Shown here piece after piece: positions 23,057 to 39,709 of a stretch of 64,000 nucleotides of DNA (within the stretch, counting starts at the first letter, position 1; every line of letters begins with the position of its first letter). This DNA comes from Citrus sinensis (taxonomy: Eukaryota; Streptophyta; Magnoliopsida; Sapindales; Rutaceae), in the NCBI RefSeq assembly GCF_022201045.2, contig NC_068562.1, positions 6,058,001 through 6,122,000 of the forward strand. Direction: 5' to 3'. The notes under the pieces are model-generated. The model saw nothing but the letters and a program-made list of their open reading frames with translations, was not told the origin of the DNA and ran no database searches. The position numbers and the translations under genes were made by a program.

Positions 23057-24624
23057 CGATATATGATCAAGGAAAGGGTTTTAATTAGTACTGTATTAGA
23101 AAAGAAGAAAATTAGTCAGAGGTGCAAAAATCAGTGGTTTATCAAAGTTTTGCCTAAAATATCTTAGTGTCCTGTGGAAATTAATTAATACATGTGTTAT
23201 TATTATTGTGTGTACTCTTTTATTGTCACATACAATTAATGTTTATAGTGGACATGGGTCTAACTTTGTTTTTATTTTTCTTCATTCACATGGTTGACAT
23301 AGGTCAACTTTTTTCATTTTCCCCCAGGATTCAAATTATAATTTACAAGCATTAGAATCAAGGTTAATTTACAAAAGTTCAAATTCATGAGCATGGCTAG
23401 AAACTCTGCACCCGAGTCTTTCAAGAATGTATTTTATAGAACTAAGTATTGCTTAAAAATCTGCAATCAGCAAAGACGAAATTCTAGAATACATGTAAAA
23501 TATCATTTCAGTCATTACAACAATCAAATTAAACTACAAAAAAATATTATATTTATTTTAAAAAATCATCATTCAAAATAGTGGTTATATTAAATTTAAA
23601 TACGTATGTCATACATGCAGTAGCTGATTGTATTACATTTGATATATTCTAAAATTTCTCCTTACTACCTACATGTCTCTATCATCAAGGAAAACTGCAT
23701 TTTCAGAGTCCATTAATCAGACCAATAATAATTTCAATTTGTAATTGTTAATTAATTTTTCATAATGTTGATCTTGATAATTGATAAGGGCAGTTAACCC
23801 CCATAATCAAGTCGCTAAGTGAAAATCAAGTGGTTGGCCGGTTTTTTCCACAACAATTAATGATAATACTGACATCGATTGTACAATTAGAAATCCCTAA
23901 TGTTAAATATAATTTGATTAATGCGAAAGACTAAAGGAACACACATATAATGCAAAAACCAACATGAAAAACCACCAACTCTAAAACATCTGAATAGCTT
24001 ATAAAATATAGTGCAAATAAATTGATAAAAACTATAATTTTATTTTGTCATTTCCGATGGATAATACAGACCGTCTGTAAGTCGAAGATAGTCAAACTCT
24101 AGAACTGGCAGTATTAACTAAATATACTTTGATCAAATAAAATGCTAGCACTACAATCTAAAATATATACATTGTTATATCAAAAGTTATGAACTAAAAT
24201 GTGATTGTATTATATTATGAGCCAATTTAATATATTGCAGTTTTTAAAATAAAAAATTATTAGCAGTACTGTAGAAATAAAGAAATTAATTAAGAAAATA
24301 AAAAAGTGATCATGTTATATCATAACCTGTTTTTTTTTTTTTTCACAAAAAAGCCCATCCTAAAATTATATACTCCGAAGTCATACTTGTATTCAATGTC
24401 GTTTATAATTTTTCATTCGGATGACTTGTCTTTTACATTTTTATCCCCCAGATGACATGTCGGGAATCGACTCAGATTATGATGTATTTATGTGCAAAGG
24501 ATTTCTGAACGCGGACCTGCATGAAATTTACCCTTTAATTTTAATAAGCGGAATTTTTTTTTTTTTTTTGCATCTTCATGGAAAAAGAGTGTGACGGGAG
24601 AGGAGGAGAGGAGAAAGAAACAAA
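23057..24624. other. AT-rich intergenic spacer
   Basis: No gene, RNA or clear mobile element is visible. It has T and A runs (24331-24345 and 24555-24570). The last 100 bp must hold the promoter and 5' UTR of the thioesterase gene. Confidence 0.55.
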
Positions 24625-24840
24625 ATGGAGTTGGAGTCAGTGAAGAGATATTTGGAGAAAGGAGGAGGAGGAGATGACGACAAGAACAAATCGACGATGG
24701 AGGAGATGCCTACGAAATTCTTTGAACGCTTTATCATGCAAGGCCTTCGCGTTGACCTCAGCGAACCTGGCCGCGTCATTTGCTCTATGAAAGTCCCTCC
24801 CCGTTTACTGGTAAGTGGTAACCCTCACATACACATCCAC

Positions 24841-24878
<38 letters not shown>

Positions 24879-26409
24879 TCACACCGACCCACATCTTTCT
24901 TTTCGCTTGTATATAAGTGTTTGATTATGGTGGTTTTGATGGGGATTATTGTTTTAGAACGCTGGTAATTTCATGCACGGTGGGGCCACTGCCACGCTGG
25001 TGGACTTGGTGGGGTCAGCCGCAATCTTCACCGTTGGAGCTCCGTCGGTTGGTGTTTCTGTGGAGATCAATGTTTCGTATTTGGATGCTGCTTTTGGTGG
25101 GGTAAAGTTTTTGGATTTCTGTGATTGAAAAGCGCAGAGAAATGATATTTGAATATCTGGGGATGTTTGAATCATTAATTCCTTTAGCTACAGGAATAGT
25201 GTAGTGGCTCAGTTTTTTTAATATTGTGATGCTTGATAGCTATTTTCTCAGTTATAATCTCCTTCTAGAGTCAAATCAGATGAGTTCTTCTGGTCTTCTG
25301 TTTTTAACCCATAATTTTAAGGGATGGCCTTGTCTAGTGACTACTGACTAGTGATATCGTGCCAAAAAGCTTGCTTACTCAAAGTCTATGATAATGTCCT
25401 GGTGGTTGCCCACACGTCAAAGCTCGTGTAGTAACAAGCATGTAGAGCATTTGAAGCCCTGATACAGCTGCATTCTGTTTACTTTCTGATCATTTAGGTA
25501 GTGTTACCCCTTGATAAGCCAAGATCAGGGTACTTCAGAAGATGAAGATGATAGTGGATTGAGGAAGAGGGTGAAATTACCGACGAAGAGGGTGAAATTG
25601 AATAATTGATAACTTTGTTTATCTGGCTTAAGCAACATGTTGGCAATTCATCCCAAATGCGAGAATTCCTCGAAAGGGACTTGGTATATGCCATGAAATT
25701 GGAATTTGTGCTTTCTTGGCTCCTCAATCTGCAAATAGTGAGGTCAATTTTCAAGCCCAGAGAGCAGGTGTATTTAAAATTCTTCTTTCAGAGGAAACAT
25801 GCCATATATGCTTGTCTAAGCATTTATGTTTTCTTGTCCATTATTATTCATGGACTTTGGGAACTTCCGATCCTAGAACAGAAGGGGAAAATGAACAAAA
25901 CTAACAATATATGTAAATATAAAGACTTAAGAAGACTATATTATACCTGTCAAAAAAACGAAAGTTTAAGTGAGCTTCCTTTGTTTTAACTTGCCCAATC
26001 AGTATGTCTGTCATTTTGTTTAGCATATGTGCATCATGTTATCTTTCATGACTTCTTAAAAAACCTCCATCAGAATCGATAGTAGTGCAATTGCTTAGAA
26101 TGATTTAAGGAGTATGCTATAATATTCATAGTCTTTGTTGATGAGAGATGTGATTGTGCTTCTCTCACATATGGTTTGTCTTGCTAAATACTTTGCAACT
26201 TTTTGAAGAAACTCATGCACTGATATGTGCTGGCTAATTTTGCCTCTTTGTTATTTTTCATTCAGGAGGAGATTGAGATAGAGGCCAAGGTATTACGTGT
26301 TGGAAAGGCTGTTGCTGTTGTCAGTGTTGAGCTCAGGAAGAAAGATACTGGGAAAATTGTTGCCCAGGGGCGTCATACTAAGTACCTTGCTATCTCTAGT
26401 AAAATGTGA
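24625..26409 (+). CDS. Hotdog-fold acyl-CoA thioesterase (ACOT13/PaaI-like), three exons
   Basis: The family hydrolyses acyl-CoA thioesters. Exons 24625-24810, 24958-25101 and 26266-26409 are all phase 0 and join to 157 residues, the usual size for plant and animal ACOT13-like proteins. The hotdog helix signature NAGNFMHGGATATLVDLVG starts exon 2 (from residue 63), including the HGG turn with the substrate-contacting Asn. Exon 2 continues VGVSVEINVSYLDAA, and exon 3 gives EEIEIEAKVLRVGKAVAVV and a C-terminal GRHTKYL. The start is the first ATG of the transcript-like leader. Intron 1 has a CT microsatellite; intron 2 is about 1.16 kb. There is no clear targeting peptide. Exact substrate cannot be told from sequence. 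Confidence 0.93.
24845..24873. repeat. (CT)n microsatellite
   Basis: About 14 CT units in thioesterase intron 1, starting about 35 bp after the donor. Confidence 0.9.
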
Positions 26410-27604
26410 ATCTTCTGTAATTTTTTCCTTTATCTGAATATTTGGGACGGCCTTCCCTTTCTAATTCCTTATTTGAATAAGTAGTGTATTTATCATCAGA
26501 TAAGTAGAAATGTTATTATAGTGTGGTACACTTATTCTTCATTCATGCTTTTAATAACCGAGATTCAATTGAACATCTTGTAAGATTGGCGGATACGGAA
26601 GCTTTTAGATTTTGGCTACTTCTTGTTGCTTTTCCATATTAGTTGCTCGACAAAATGAGGTAATGGTTAGATGAGTGTGCCACGCGACCCATCTTACACA
26701 TATATGTCCACTTTATAAAACCATCTATATAAAAGAGAAATTTGTAGATACATTTACTGATTTTATTGGACTGGCATAAGGAGGATGCCGTGTACCTGTT
26801 CTGTGTGAGACTTTTCTGTACAATGTAACAATTCTGTAAAATGGTTGCTTTTCACTTGTTGCTCTTTAGATATGGAGATGCACCAACGACTACACAAGTT
26901 TTGATTTATTTTCGTATACTATGATGGTTTCTTTGATTGAATGGAGTTTGCAATGGCTTGTGAATGATTGCTATCTACGGGTAGAAATAATGTCTCTTTT
27001 TCTTGAATTCTGTTTCAAATAGTTTCTTAGTATGCACTTATCAGAGCAATATAGCAATTTCCCCTACCATTTGGTATTTAAATTAACTAAAACAGATCAA
27101 ACTTGTTTTGTTAATAATACTTTCCAAAACACTTGGGATCTTAATTGCCATTACTTTTTTTTTTTCCTGTCTTTTGTTATACTTTTCAAAATACCTGCAA
27201 AACAGCTAGATGCTTCTCTACAAAGCACCATCACTCAAAACTCAAAAGCAAATCTGTTTAAGGGATCTTCCTACGTTAGTTTATCTACTTTCCAGATGAA
27301 AGCAATACTATTGCACATGCATTACTCCATCTTTTATGACTGGCTTCAAGAGAGTTGCTGTGATACACATGGTAGGATCTTGAATAGATCAAACAAGAGA
27401 ATATGATTACTAAATTAAAGGTTGGTAGAAATTCACCAGAAAGTTCATATGCCATTACTATAAGGCGAAAAATCCAAACATTAAGCAATTCAAAATTTGA
27501 TTAGGCCTCCAGTACAGGTAGGATTAGCAAGTTGTTTTCTTTTTCCTTTTTCTTTCTGTCTCCTCTAACTTGTTACTTTTAGATGAAGGTCAATCAAGTT
27601 CTTA
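26410..27604. other. Convergent spacer between thioesterase and CDPK
   Basis: The 3' UTRs of the two convergent genes lie here. The rest is AT-rich with no coding signal. The frame at 27032-27406 reads as low-complexity sequence without a domain. Confidence 0.55.
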
Positions 27605-31636
<4,032 letters not shown>

Positions 31637-34052
31637 TTTTCTTGTTTTGGATTCTTGCTTTTGTGCTTGTCTGTGATCTCCTTCTTCTCAAGTGAATACG
31701 AAATAATGACCTTTGACTGTTGACTGACTCTGAAACACTACCAGCCTCTTCTTATTGCTAGATTCTCGCCTTCTCGCTCACTTCTTACATTAAAACGACT
31801 CTTTTCTTTTCAGTTATGGCTGAATAATGGGCTTGATTCAGATTATAGATAATAACATTTGGGTCCCTGAATTTTTATGTTTTCTCTATTACTATCATAG
31901 TTTTTAGATTTATATCATATAAGTTCTCAATGACAATTGCTTTCGAAATGAAAAATCTCACCGGTTAAACATCGATCCATTCCTTCGTACTTTGTGTTTG
32001 CAGTTGCTGAATGTAAATAATATTAAGAGGAGAAAGTCTGTATTTTGCTGAAGAAGTTTCTCATTTATATGTAAACTATTATAAATTAATTATATTAAAA
32101 CATTAAAAAAATATAAATTTTATTATGTTAAAGAAAATATTTTTTGTTATTAATGTCATCCTCACTTTATTAAAATAAGAATATGTCATAAAACAACTAT
32201 TATATACTGAGAGTTTGTTACAGTGCATGATTACGCACATGTGAATTAATCTCACATTGGAGGATTGTGAGCTCCACAACTTAGCTCTCTTCAATAGGAG
32301 TTTGACTTGGCGTACAATTGTGCATCAAGTCACAATTATATTATATAATGATTCTTATTTTATTAAAGTAATGGATAATTAAAAGATAAGAAAAATGTAT
32401 ATTTTAATATAGTGTATCATATCACATGGGTATGGTTATTGTGCAACTGTGGTACCGTGCGACAATTGCATCCAGCCGTTGGATGCACTTAAATGAGTGA
32501 GGTTCACTGACATCCAACGGCTGGATGCAACTGTCACACGGTACCACAGTTGCACCACAAGTTTTCCTTATATCACATATTATATTGAATTTTTTTTTCA
32601 TCTTTTAAAAGGATTCCTTATTTTATTTTAAAAGAAGAATTTCTTATTAAAATATTACTATATATACAATTGCGTTTCAATAAGAGATCTCATCCTTTAG
32701 TTTAAATTTAATTAAATGACTGCGAAAAAATAATAGTGTATCCTTCTCATATAAGTTTTTCGAACATAATTAACAGTTATTTTTGGTCAATTATGTGGAG
32801 TTAGGTCTTTGTGATATATATGAATAATTTATGTTATTATTTGAGAAAACGTGAAAAAGAAAAAAGTCGCTATTTTCGTTTAGAGATTAAAAAAGAGTGT
32901 ATGTATTTCTCTTCCCTCTGGAATCACTTTCAGATTTTCTATTTCAAATCAAAAATCACTTTTTTTTTCTTTTTTTTTTAAACATTTTTTGCGCCGCCCG
33001 CCCCTAACCCAGTTCTTTCACTCTCTCCAATCAGCGATTACAGCTTGCTTTGTCTGAGTCTGACATTTTTCTATGGTCTGTATTTTGTACTGCTTGGATT
33101 TTTGCAATTATTCAATGTTTTCTTGTTTTCTTTTTTTATTATATTGCCCATTTTGGGAAAAAGGTTTTGTTATTTTTTAAGTTACAAAAAGTGGTTGTCA
33201 AATTTCTCATACTGAAAAATTAATATATATTATTTATTTTTTATTATTTTATAATATTTTTAAAAATTAATTATTACGTATTTATTGACTGTCAATGTAA
33301 TTAAATTAAAAATTAATTCAACGATTCTTTAATCAAGATAAGAATTGGATCGATTATGTTGAAAATTAGTTTTTTAACTATCAATGTATTCATAATTGTT
33401 GTTGTATGATTATGAAACTTGCATTAGTATAAACTGAAAACCAATAAAAATTAATTATTAAGTGTTTAATAGAATCAAGAACAGAAACTGAACCTAAGCG
33501 AGATCTAGAGAGTTGAAAGAATATTTAAGGAAATGAAAATTGAGAAAAGTTAAGTGCATACAAAAGGCTAATTATATATCATGCGAGTAGTGCTATATAT
33601 CTAAAACTTTTATTTAAAAAATTATTATAAATAATGTAACATTTATGAATTAATTGGTAAGATAATTCAATTAGTTTCCAATCACGTGCGTGACTCAGCA
33701 GCACCAAGATGTAAGTATTAAATGCAATGCACAGTTATATATAATAAAATATTGGGTCAGTGACTCAGCGTCTGCGGTAGGCTTGTTTGTTGGTTGGTAG
33801 GGACCGGGAACTGGACGGAGTGACAAAATCTTGTGTTTGTATTATTTTGGTTTATTATCGTTTACCATTCACGAGAAATTCTGAGCACGTGATTATGCAT
33901 TTGTTTTTCTTTTATAGAAGTTTAACGACCTTTACATAAAATTAAAATTTCAATTGAAATGATATAATAAGTGGACACTGTTTATATTACACATATCGTC
34001 ACATTTTGTGGCCTGAAACTTCTGTTCAAGTACCACTGAACAGAACCACTGT
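31637..34052. other. AT-rich spacer upstream of the CDPK gene
   Basis: This spacer contains the CDPK promoter (left), the foldback at 32441-32555 and otherwise AT-rich sequence. A pyrimidine-rich stretch at about 32945-33060 resembles an untranslated leader (TCTTTCACTCTCTCC), but no coding frame follows. I see no gene. Confidence 0.5.
32441..32555. repeat. Foldback: 45-bp inverted repeat with 25-bp loop
   Basis: The left arm 32441-32485 and right arm 32511-32555 are inverted copies with about 2 mismatches in 45 (GTGCAACTGTGGTACCGTGC against GCACGGTACCACAGTTGCAC, with one base changed). The whole would form a nearly perfect hairpin. It may be a very short MITE or a small-RNA hairpin. I saw no clear target duplication. 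Confidence 0.85.
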
Positions 34053-34335
34053 ATGGGCCACTCGACCGAAGACAGAGTGGTTGAGCTGCTGCCCTCACGT
34101 GAGGGTAGTGGCTCAAGCCTCTACAAAAATATTATAAGAGTTAAAATATTCATAAATTCTTATTCCTTACGAAATACGAATAAAATAGAGACGTCTCTCA
34201 TTTGTGAGGATTATTTGTCTGAACATGTACTCTATAAAATTTAATATAATAATATAAGTTTCAATTATATATATTTAATTGTAATATCAGTGTAATGTCT
34301 ATTATAGTAAGAGTTATAAATACCATTGTATAGTT
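34053..34335 (+). mobile_element. SINE-like dispersed repeat, copy B
   Basis: The head resembles a degenerate tRNA: AGAGTGGTTGAGCTGCTG as box A and GTAGTGGCTCAAGCCTCT as box B, separated by CCCTCACGTGAGGG. The body matches copy A at 20660-20955. The tail is AT-rich and not pure A. It lies directly left of the hAT element. Confidence 0.55.
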
Positions 34336-34361
34336 CTTGAAAGAGGCAAGTGCAAACATCA

Positions 34362-34369
34362 CCTACAGA
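34362..34369. repeat. Left 8-bp target-site duplication of the hAT element
   Basis: CCTACAGA here is repeated exactly at 35340-35347, flanking the element. Confidence 0.93.
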
Positions 34370-35339
34370 TAGGGATGGCAAAAATCCCCATGGGGACGGG
34401 TACCCTCGAAGATTTTTCCCATTCGGGGAGGGTATGAGGATAATTTCATACCTAATTTCTTATTCGGGGAGGGGACGGGAAAATTTTTTTACCCAATTTC
34501 TTATTCGGGGAGGGGACGGGGATGAGGTGGAATCCCCATCCCCTAGCCATTTCTCCATTTTAATTTTTAATTTTATTTTAATTTTTTAAAATTACTAGTA
34601 AATAAATAATAAAATTATAAATATTGGTAAAAGTAAAAAATATCAAAATATTTATATTATTAAACTTTTAGGCATAATTAACTAATTAAAGTCCTAAATT
34701 CTTATTTAGGACATTAAAAGACCGAGTAGATTCTATTAGCCAAATATTTTTCTTTAATTTTAATATTCTTTAAATATTTTAAACTTAAATCTATTTTTTA
34801 TTTATTTTTAGATGTTATAATTGACCACAGCGAATCACAATTTTAATATCTAATCTAATCTAATCTAATCTAATGTTTGCTTTTGATTTGCTCCGATTTA
34901 ACTATTGTATTGTAAAGGGAATAATCCACATTTATAAAGTGTCTACGCCACTATTGAAAAAATTAATTTTAAATCTAAATTCGATTTTATTTGTAACAAT
35001 TTTGTATTAAACTATTAATTTGTTCATGATAGTTTGTAAAAAAAATTTGTATTCCTTGCATATTGTGTTACTTACTAATTTAATGTATGCAATTTTTGTA
35101 ATAGATATTAATGTAAGATATATTTTAAACTTTACTTTTATTTGAATTTTTTATTTTAATATAATTAACTCTAAATTAAAAAAAAATGTATTAGTTATTC
35201 GGGGATCCCCTGTTATTATTCGGGAAGGGGATGTGAATTCTCTCAAGTAATTCTGACGGGGACGGGGACATACGCAAAATATCGGGGATGGGTACGGGGA
35301 GATCGGTCCCCTCCCCTCCCCTCCCCATTGCCATCCCTA
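34370..35339. mobile_element. Non-autonomous hAT-type transposon, 970 bp
   Basis: The ends are perfect 12-bp terminal inverted repeats, TAGGGATGGCAA (34370-34381) and TTGCCATCCCTA (35328-35339), flanked by an exact 8-bp duplication, which is diagnostic of hAT insertion. G-rich subterminal repeats (ATTCGGGGAGGGGACGGG) recur near both ends, plausibly transposase binding sites. The interior is AT-rich, includes an (AATCT)n run at about 34850-34875, and has no transposase frame. The intact ends and target duplication suggest a fairly recent insertion. Confidence 0.93.
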
Positions 35340-35347
35340 CCTACAGA
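35340..35347. repeat. Right 8-bp target-site duplication of the hAT element
   Basis: CCTACAGA, identical to 34362-34369. Confidence 0.93.
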
Positions 35348-35990
35348 TGCAGAAGCCATTTGCATAAAAGGATTTCATGACAACAGCAAATTGACCTATT
35401 TATTAACAATACTATTTCGACATAATAACTTAATAAGCTTAGACACCAGATTATTGTTGATTAAAAGGAAACAAACATGAAAAATTAACTTGTCCATCAC
35501 TTTGAAAACCTTCACAAGGAGGAGAAAATTAAAAAAAAAAAAAAAACTGTTGACATCCCTTCCTATCCAAAGCAAATATAACTTTATACATCATATTAAA
35601 GAAAATATATATAAATAATTAGATCCATAAGGCACTGAGTTCGTGTGTCAAAACACATATTTCCTATAGGAAAAAACTACACAACTTGCAAAATGGTGCC
35701 CACTTTTTCTACAACCTAAACCAGTAATGCAAAAACATAACAATACGCTGCTCATATGTAGCTCTTCAGATCGGTGTAAGTTAATAATCAGACGCCGACA
35801 CATCATAAGGTTAGATATAGGTCCTGCTGGTCCGCTGATTTGGAACTGAAGGACCTCATGCATTGGCTCGTATGTCCTGTACAATAACTATTTCCTACTA
35901 ATCTATAATTAACCATGGTTGTCTAAAACAGGAAGCATATTGCTCAAATTCTATCCTATCATTTCTATCATAGACAAGGCAGGGCTCAAC
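35348..35990 (-). other. 3' flank of the DYAD-like gene
   Basis: This is the probable 3' UTR of the minus-strand DYAD-like gene (roughly 35640-35990), followed by AT-rich spacer with a 17-A run at about 35531-35547. No further gene is seen. Confidence 0.45.
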
Positions 35991-38900
35991 TCAACGTAGT
36001 CTATAGCTTTGAGAGCGCATGGCACTAACAGTTTTTGATATCTCCATAAGTTGTTGCTCCATCTTAGCTTTCCATTCAATCAACTCCTTAAACATTTCCT
36101 GTCAAAGTAGACACTCACAAGTGGGGTTATGTAGAGATGAAAAGATCACAATATGTATCTACAGATGCCTGGAAAATTATTCAACTTATCAAACCACATT
36201 ACCTGAAAAAGCAGTACCGAATTATCAGGGTCTGATTTTGAATTGGTGGTAAGAGAAGAATCAGGGGTCACATTAGCTTGATCTTCCTCTTGCCTCCTTG
36301 GTACTAGCTCCTGCACATCCCTGTTTATGCAATGAAAGTTCAAATCATACATTTGATCAATGAAATAACCATGATTTCTCACAAACTTGACTCAACTAGT
36401 TTAATCACCTCTTCATTTTAGCCATTTCTTCCTTCAGCAGCCCCAACTCTCTCGCACAAACAGAATCCTGAGAAGGGTTATTACCGGTCTTCAACTGAGG
36501 TGGTGGGACTGAATACAGATCTCGTACCGGTATCTCCCCACCAAGATTAACCAGATCACCATTCCCTAGCAATGGTACAAAATCTTCTGCCTGAATATCA
36601 TCCAGGTTGGTACTCTCCAACCAATCTTCCCATCTTTCAGGATATGAAGGGCTCAAGGCAGTGCAATTCTTTGATGACTGCATACTGCTAACTGAATTTG
36701 AAATTTCCAACAGCTGCTGTTCAATTTTAGCCTTCCATTTTATCAAATCGTTGTACATATCCTGTTGAAGAATATATGTCAGATATCACTTCACTGAGCT
36801 AAATTGCCGCACAGAGCAGGAAAACATCCCAGCCTCACAAATGACAAGTTTTACTGGAACAGCACAGCATCATTGACATCTGATCTTTCTATTTCTGTAT
36901 AAAAGTTTCAGAGCTCAAAGGCTTGAGGTGGAATATTGCCTTCTTACCTGCATGTCACTCAAAGAACCTGAGATCTCCATCAAGTGCTGGTCTGTTTTAG
37001 CTTTCCATTTAACTAATTCCTTGTGCATCTCCTGAAAAGGATAGCAAAGGGATTCTACACAGTGAACATGGATCTTATCATTAGCTTTTAGCAAAGTGTT
37101 GCTCAACAGATACCTCAATTGGATTATGCTGCTCTTGCTCCTGCTGCTTGGACATCATCTCGCGCATATCCCTGTCGATAAATCACAAAGAAAAGGGAGC
37201 AAAGAAGAACTTAGATCAATCAAAACAAATACACAAGAAGAGGAAATCCAAACACCATGTATCAAAAAGATAACTTTCAGACCGAAAAGTATGTTTATCA
37301 ATACCTCTTCATTTTCTCCATTTCTGCTTTAAGTAGCTTAAGTTCTTCAGAACAAACAGAATCCTGTGAGGGCCCCCCACCATGCTTCCACCAAGATGGA
37401 GGAATATAATTAGGATCTGGCACACCAGCCTCCCGCTTAATCTTGACAAGATCAGCACTTTCCAGCCAATACTCCATCACTCCATCAGTGTTGTAGCACC
37501 GTCTAAACCTCTCAGTGCCACCTGGTGCCACCCTACCATCAATGTGCTTCAGTAGGTGGTCCAAAAGGCCAGTGTCACCAATGCGTTTTCGAGCAGCTGT
37601 TCTCAGGGCGGGTCGAGAGATTGGATTCTCAAATACAGCTCCTTCATCCTTCATGATGTCCAGCATATTTTGCTCTGCCAGCTTATACCTTCAACGCATG
37701 CACTTTATTCTTAAAACAACACTATCGACATTTGTTAATGAGACCACTAGATAGAACAAGTCAAACAATGTACCCATACCTATCCGCAGACCATCTTTCT
37801 TTGGATTTCTCCAGCTTATTCTTCTTACACTTATCAAGACCACTGCTTTGTCGCCTTACGTTTGCACATTTTGCACCTCTTTCTTCCCCATCTTGGCTGA
37901 GGATTAGGCTCTTTCTTTTACGAATTTCTGGTATGATAGGGGATTCGGCTGCGACAGCTTCTCCATCATCTTTTTTATCTTCAACATCCTTTACAACAAT
38001 GGATGACATTTGAGGGTCTTCATTTTTGTTCTCGAATTTAACTAGTCGACAAACACCCCACTGTGACATCCCAGAGCGCTTAAGCTCAGACCAACACAGT
38101 CCTTTCTTCGAGGTCTCATCCAGCCTCCCACAGCTTCTTAATGCTTCTGAAGAGCCTTAGAACAAAAACAGCATTCAGAGATATCAGAAATATATGGCAG
38201 TAACATTGTAAAATTAATTTTATTAGCAGATTGCGGACCACTTAGTTCCTAGAAAAGATAGTATAACAACTAAACTGTCTGCCACAAATTTGTACAAGAA
38301 CTTAAAAATTGATTTACAAAAATCTCCTTATTTTGAAGTGCAAGATGACAAGTTATGGTATGAGCAAGGATTTTCATGGTCATGACTTTAATTGATAGTC
38401 AGTTACACTATTATTGTCGCCTCAAAATGTTGAGACAAGGAAAACAACCAGATGAAGAAAATCTTGTGTGATGTTAGATATCTGAAAATTACTTTGTGAA
38501 AATCTGGTTAACTGAATTTTAACTCTATGAGCAATAATTCAAACAGTAAAGGTATTAGAGAAAAGGTATACACATACAACAGCCACAGAGCATTGATGTA
38601 AAAACAAATTAATCGACTTCTTAACTAGGCACAACAAGCCATGAAGTCATGACTCAGAGAGATTGAAAAGAATCATGCCACATGTGCCACAAAATCTGGA
38701 ACTGAAACTTATCCTGAGCCATTCAGTGAGGAACAAATAAATAATACAAATACACATTTGAGGCAGACAATGCAAAGGAAAAACAAATAATCAAATAAAA
38801 CTGGCTTATATAACATATTAATGCCATGTATTCCATACTTGGTGAACCACAAAAAAGCAAGCAAGGAAAAGCTGAAAACATAAATACTTGCATCATTAAC

Positions 38901-39709
38901 CTTAAGTGACAAAAAATTAGTAAGAAGCACCAAATCAGTTGAAACTGGTTGCTTTGACGAGAGAAAACAACAGAAAACACCAAATATAACCTCTTAGGAA
39001 CCTTGGAATTCAATTCTTCTTCCTAATCAACAAGGACTTTGACACTATATCTTTTGGAATATCATAAATGCTACAAAATGGAAAGAAGCCCGGTCGCATT
39101 CATGCCCGGTTGATGGTTATAGTCGCTGAAATTAAACTCATAAAAAATATTCAACTTCACAGAAACAAATTAAGTTTTGAGCATTTTTTGGCACTATTTA
39201 GACAAACATAATAGCCTTATTCGAAAAAACAGGAAACAAATTTAAACGTGTGCAGCATACTGTCTTAACAACTTTACACCAAGACAACAATGGTAAAAAC
39301 TGATTGTTTCTCGTATCAGTTTAACTTTTGAAGCAATAGAAGGATACAAAATTTTCTAACCATCCACACCAATACCGAACTGTAGCATGAAAAATATAAC
39401 AATCTACCACTAAAAAAATTTAAGCACGATCACCCCTGAAGTAATTCGGCAAAGAGATCATCAACAGAAATTCACAACCAGTCTCTGTCACTAGCAAACA
39501 AACCCCACATTATCCCTTCCATCATCATACCTAAGCACAAATCACAGATAGGAACCCCAAAACTGAAAATCCCAACAAACCCATGTCTGATCCAACAAGT
39601 GAAACGCAGCCGTTTCAACAATCACAACAGGTACAAGAGAAAATATAAAAGGGATTAGGGTTTAAAGGGTTTGTATACCTTGAGCGGAAATGGGTGGCAC
39701 CTTCAACAT
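35991..39709 (-). CDS. DYAD: DYAD/SWI1 (AMEIOTIC1)-like protein, eight coding exons
   Basis: DYAD/SWI1/AM1 proteins act in early meiosis (cohesion and meiotic entry); this one resembles the family relative AT5G23610. Exons in transcript order: 39679-39709, 37780-38155, 37305-37688, 37114-37171, 36948-37031, 36409-36761, 36203-36320, 35991-36098, giving 503 residues. The family block lies at about residues 146-240: TGLLDHLLKHIDGRVAPGG, ERFRRCYNTDGVMEYWLES, then PDPNYIPPSWWKHG. The C-terminal half has three 28-residue coiled-coil repeats (284-311, 312-339, 469-496; core WKAKxxQxLxEIS) and two copies of PSQDSVC followed by ELxLLKxEMxKMKRD. Each 28-residue repeat starts exactly at an exon start in phase 0. 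The first coding exon is 31 nt and is followed by a 1.5 kb intron. A leader intron near 39728-39843 is likely. A basic stretch near residue 80 may be nuclear-targeting. Confidence 0.9.

Noticed and set aside
34053-34130. Functional tRNA gene at the head of SINE-like copy B
   Set aside because: Box-like strings are present, but acceptor stem pairing and an anticodon arm are not recognisable.
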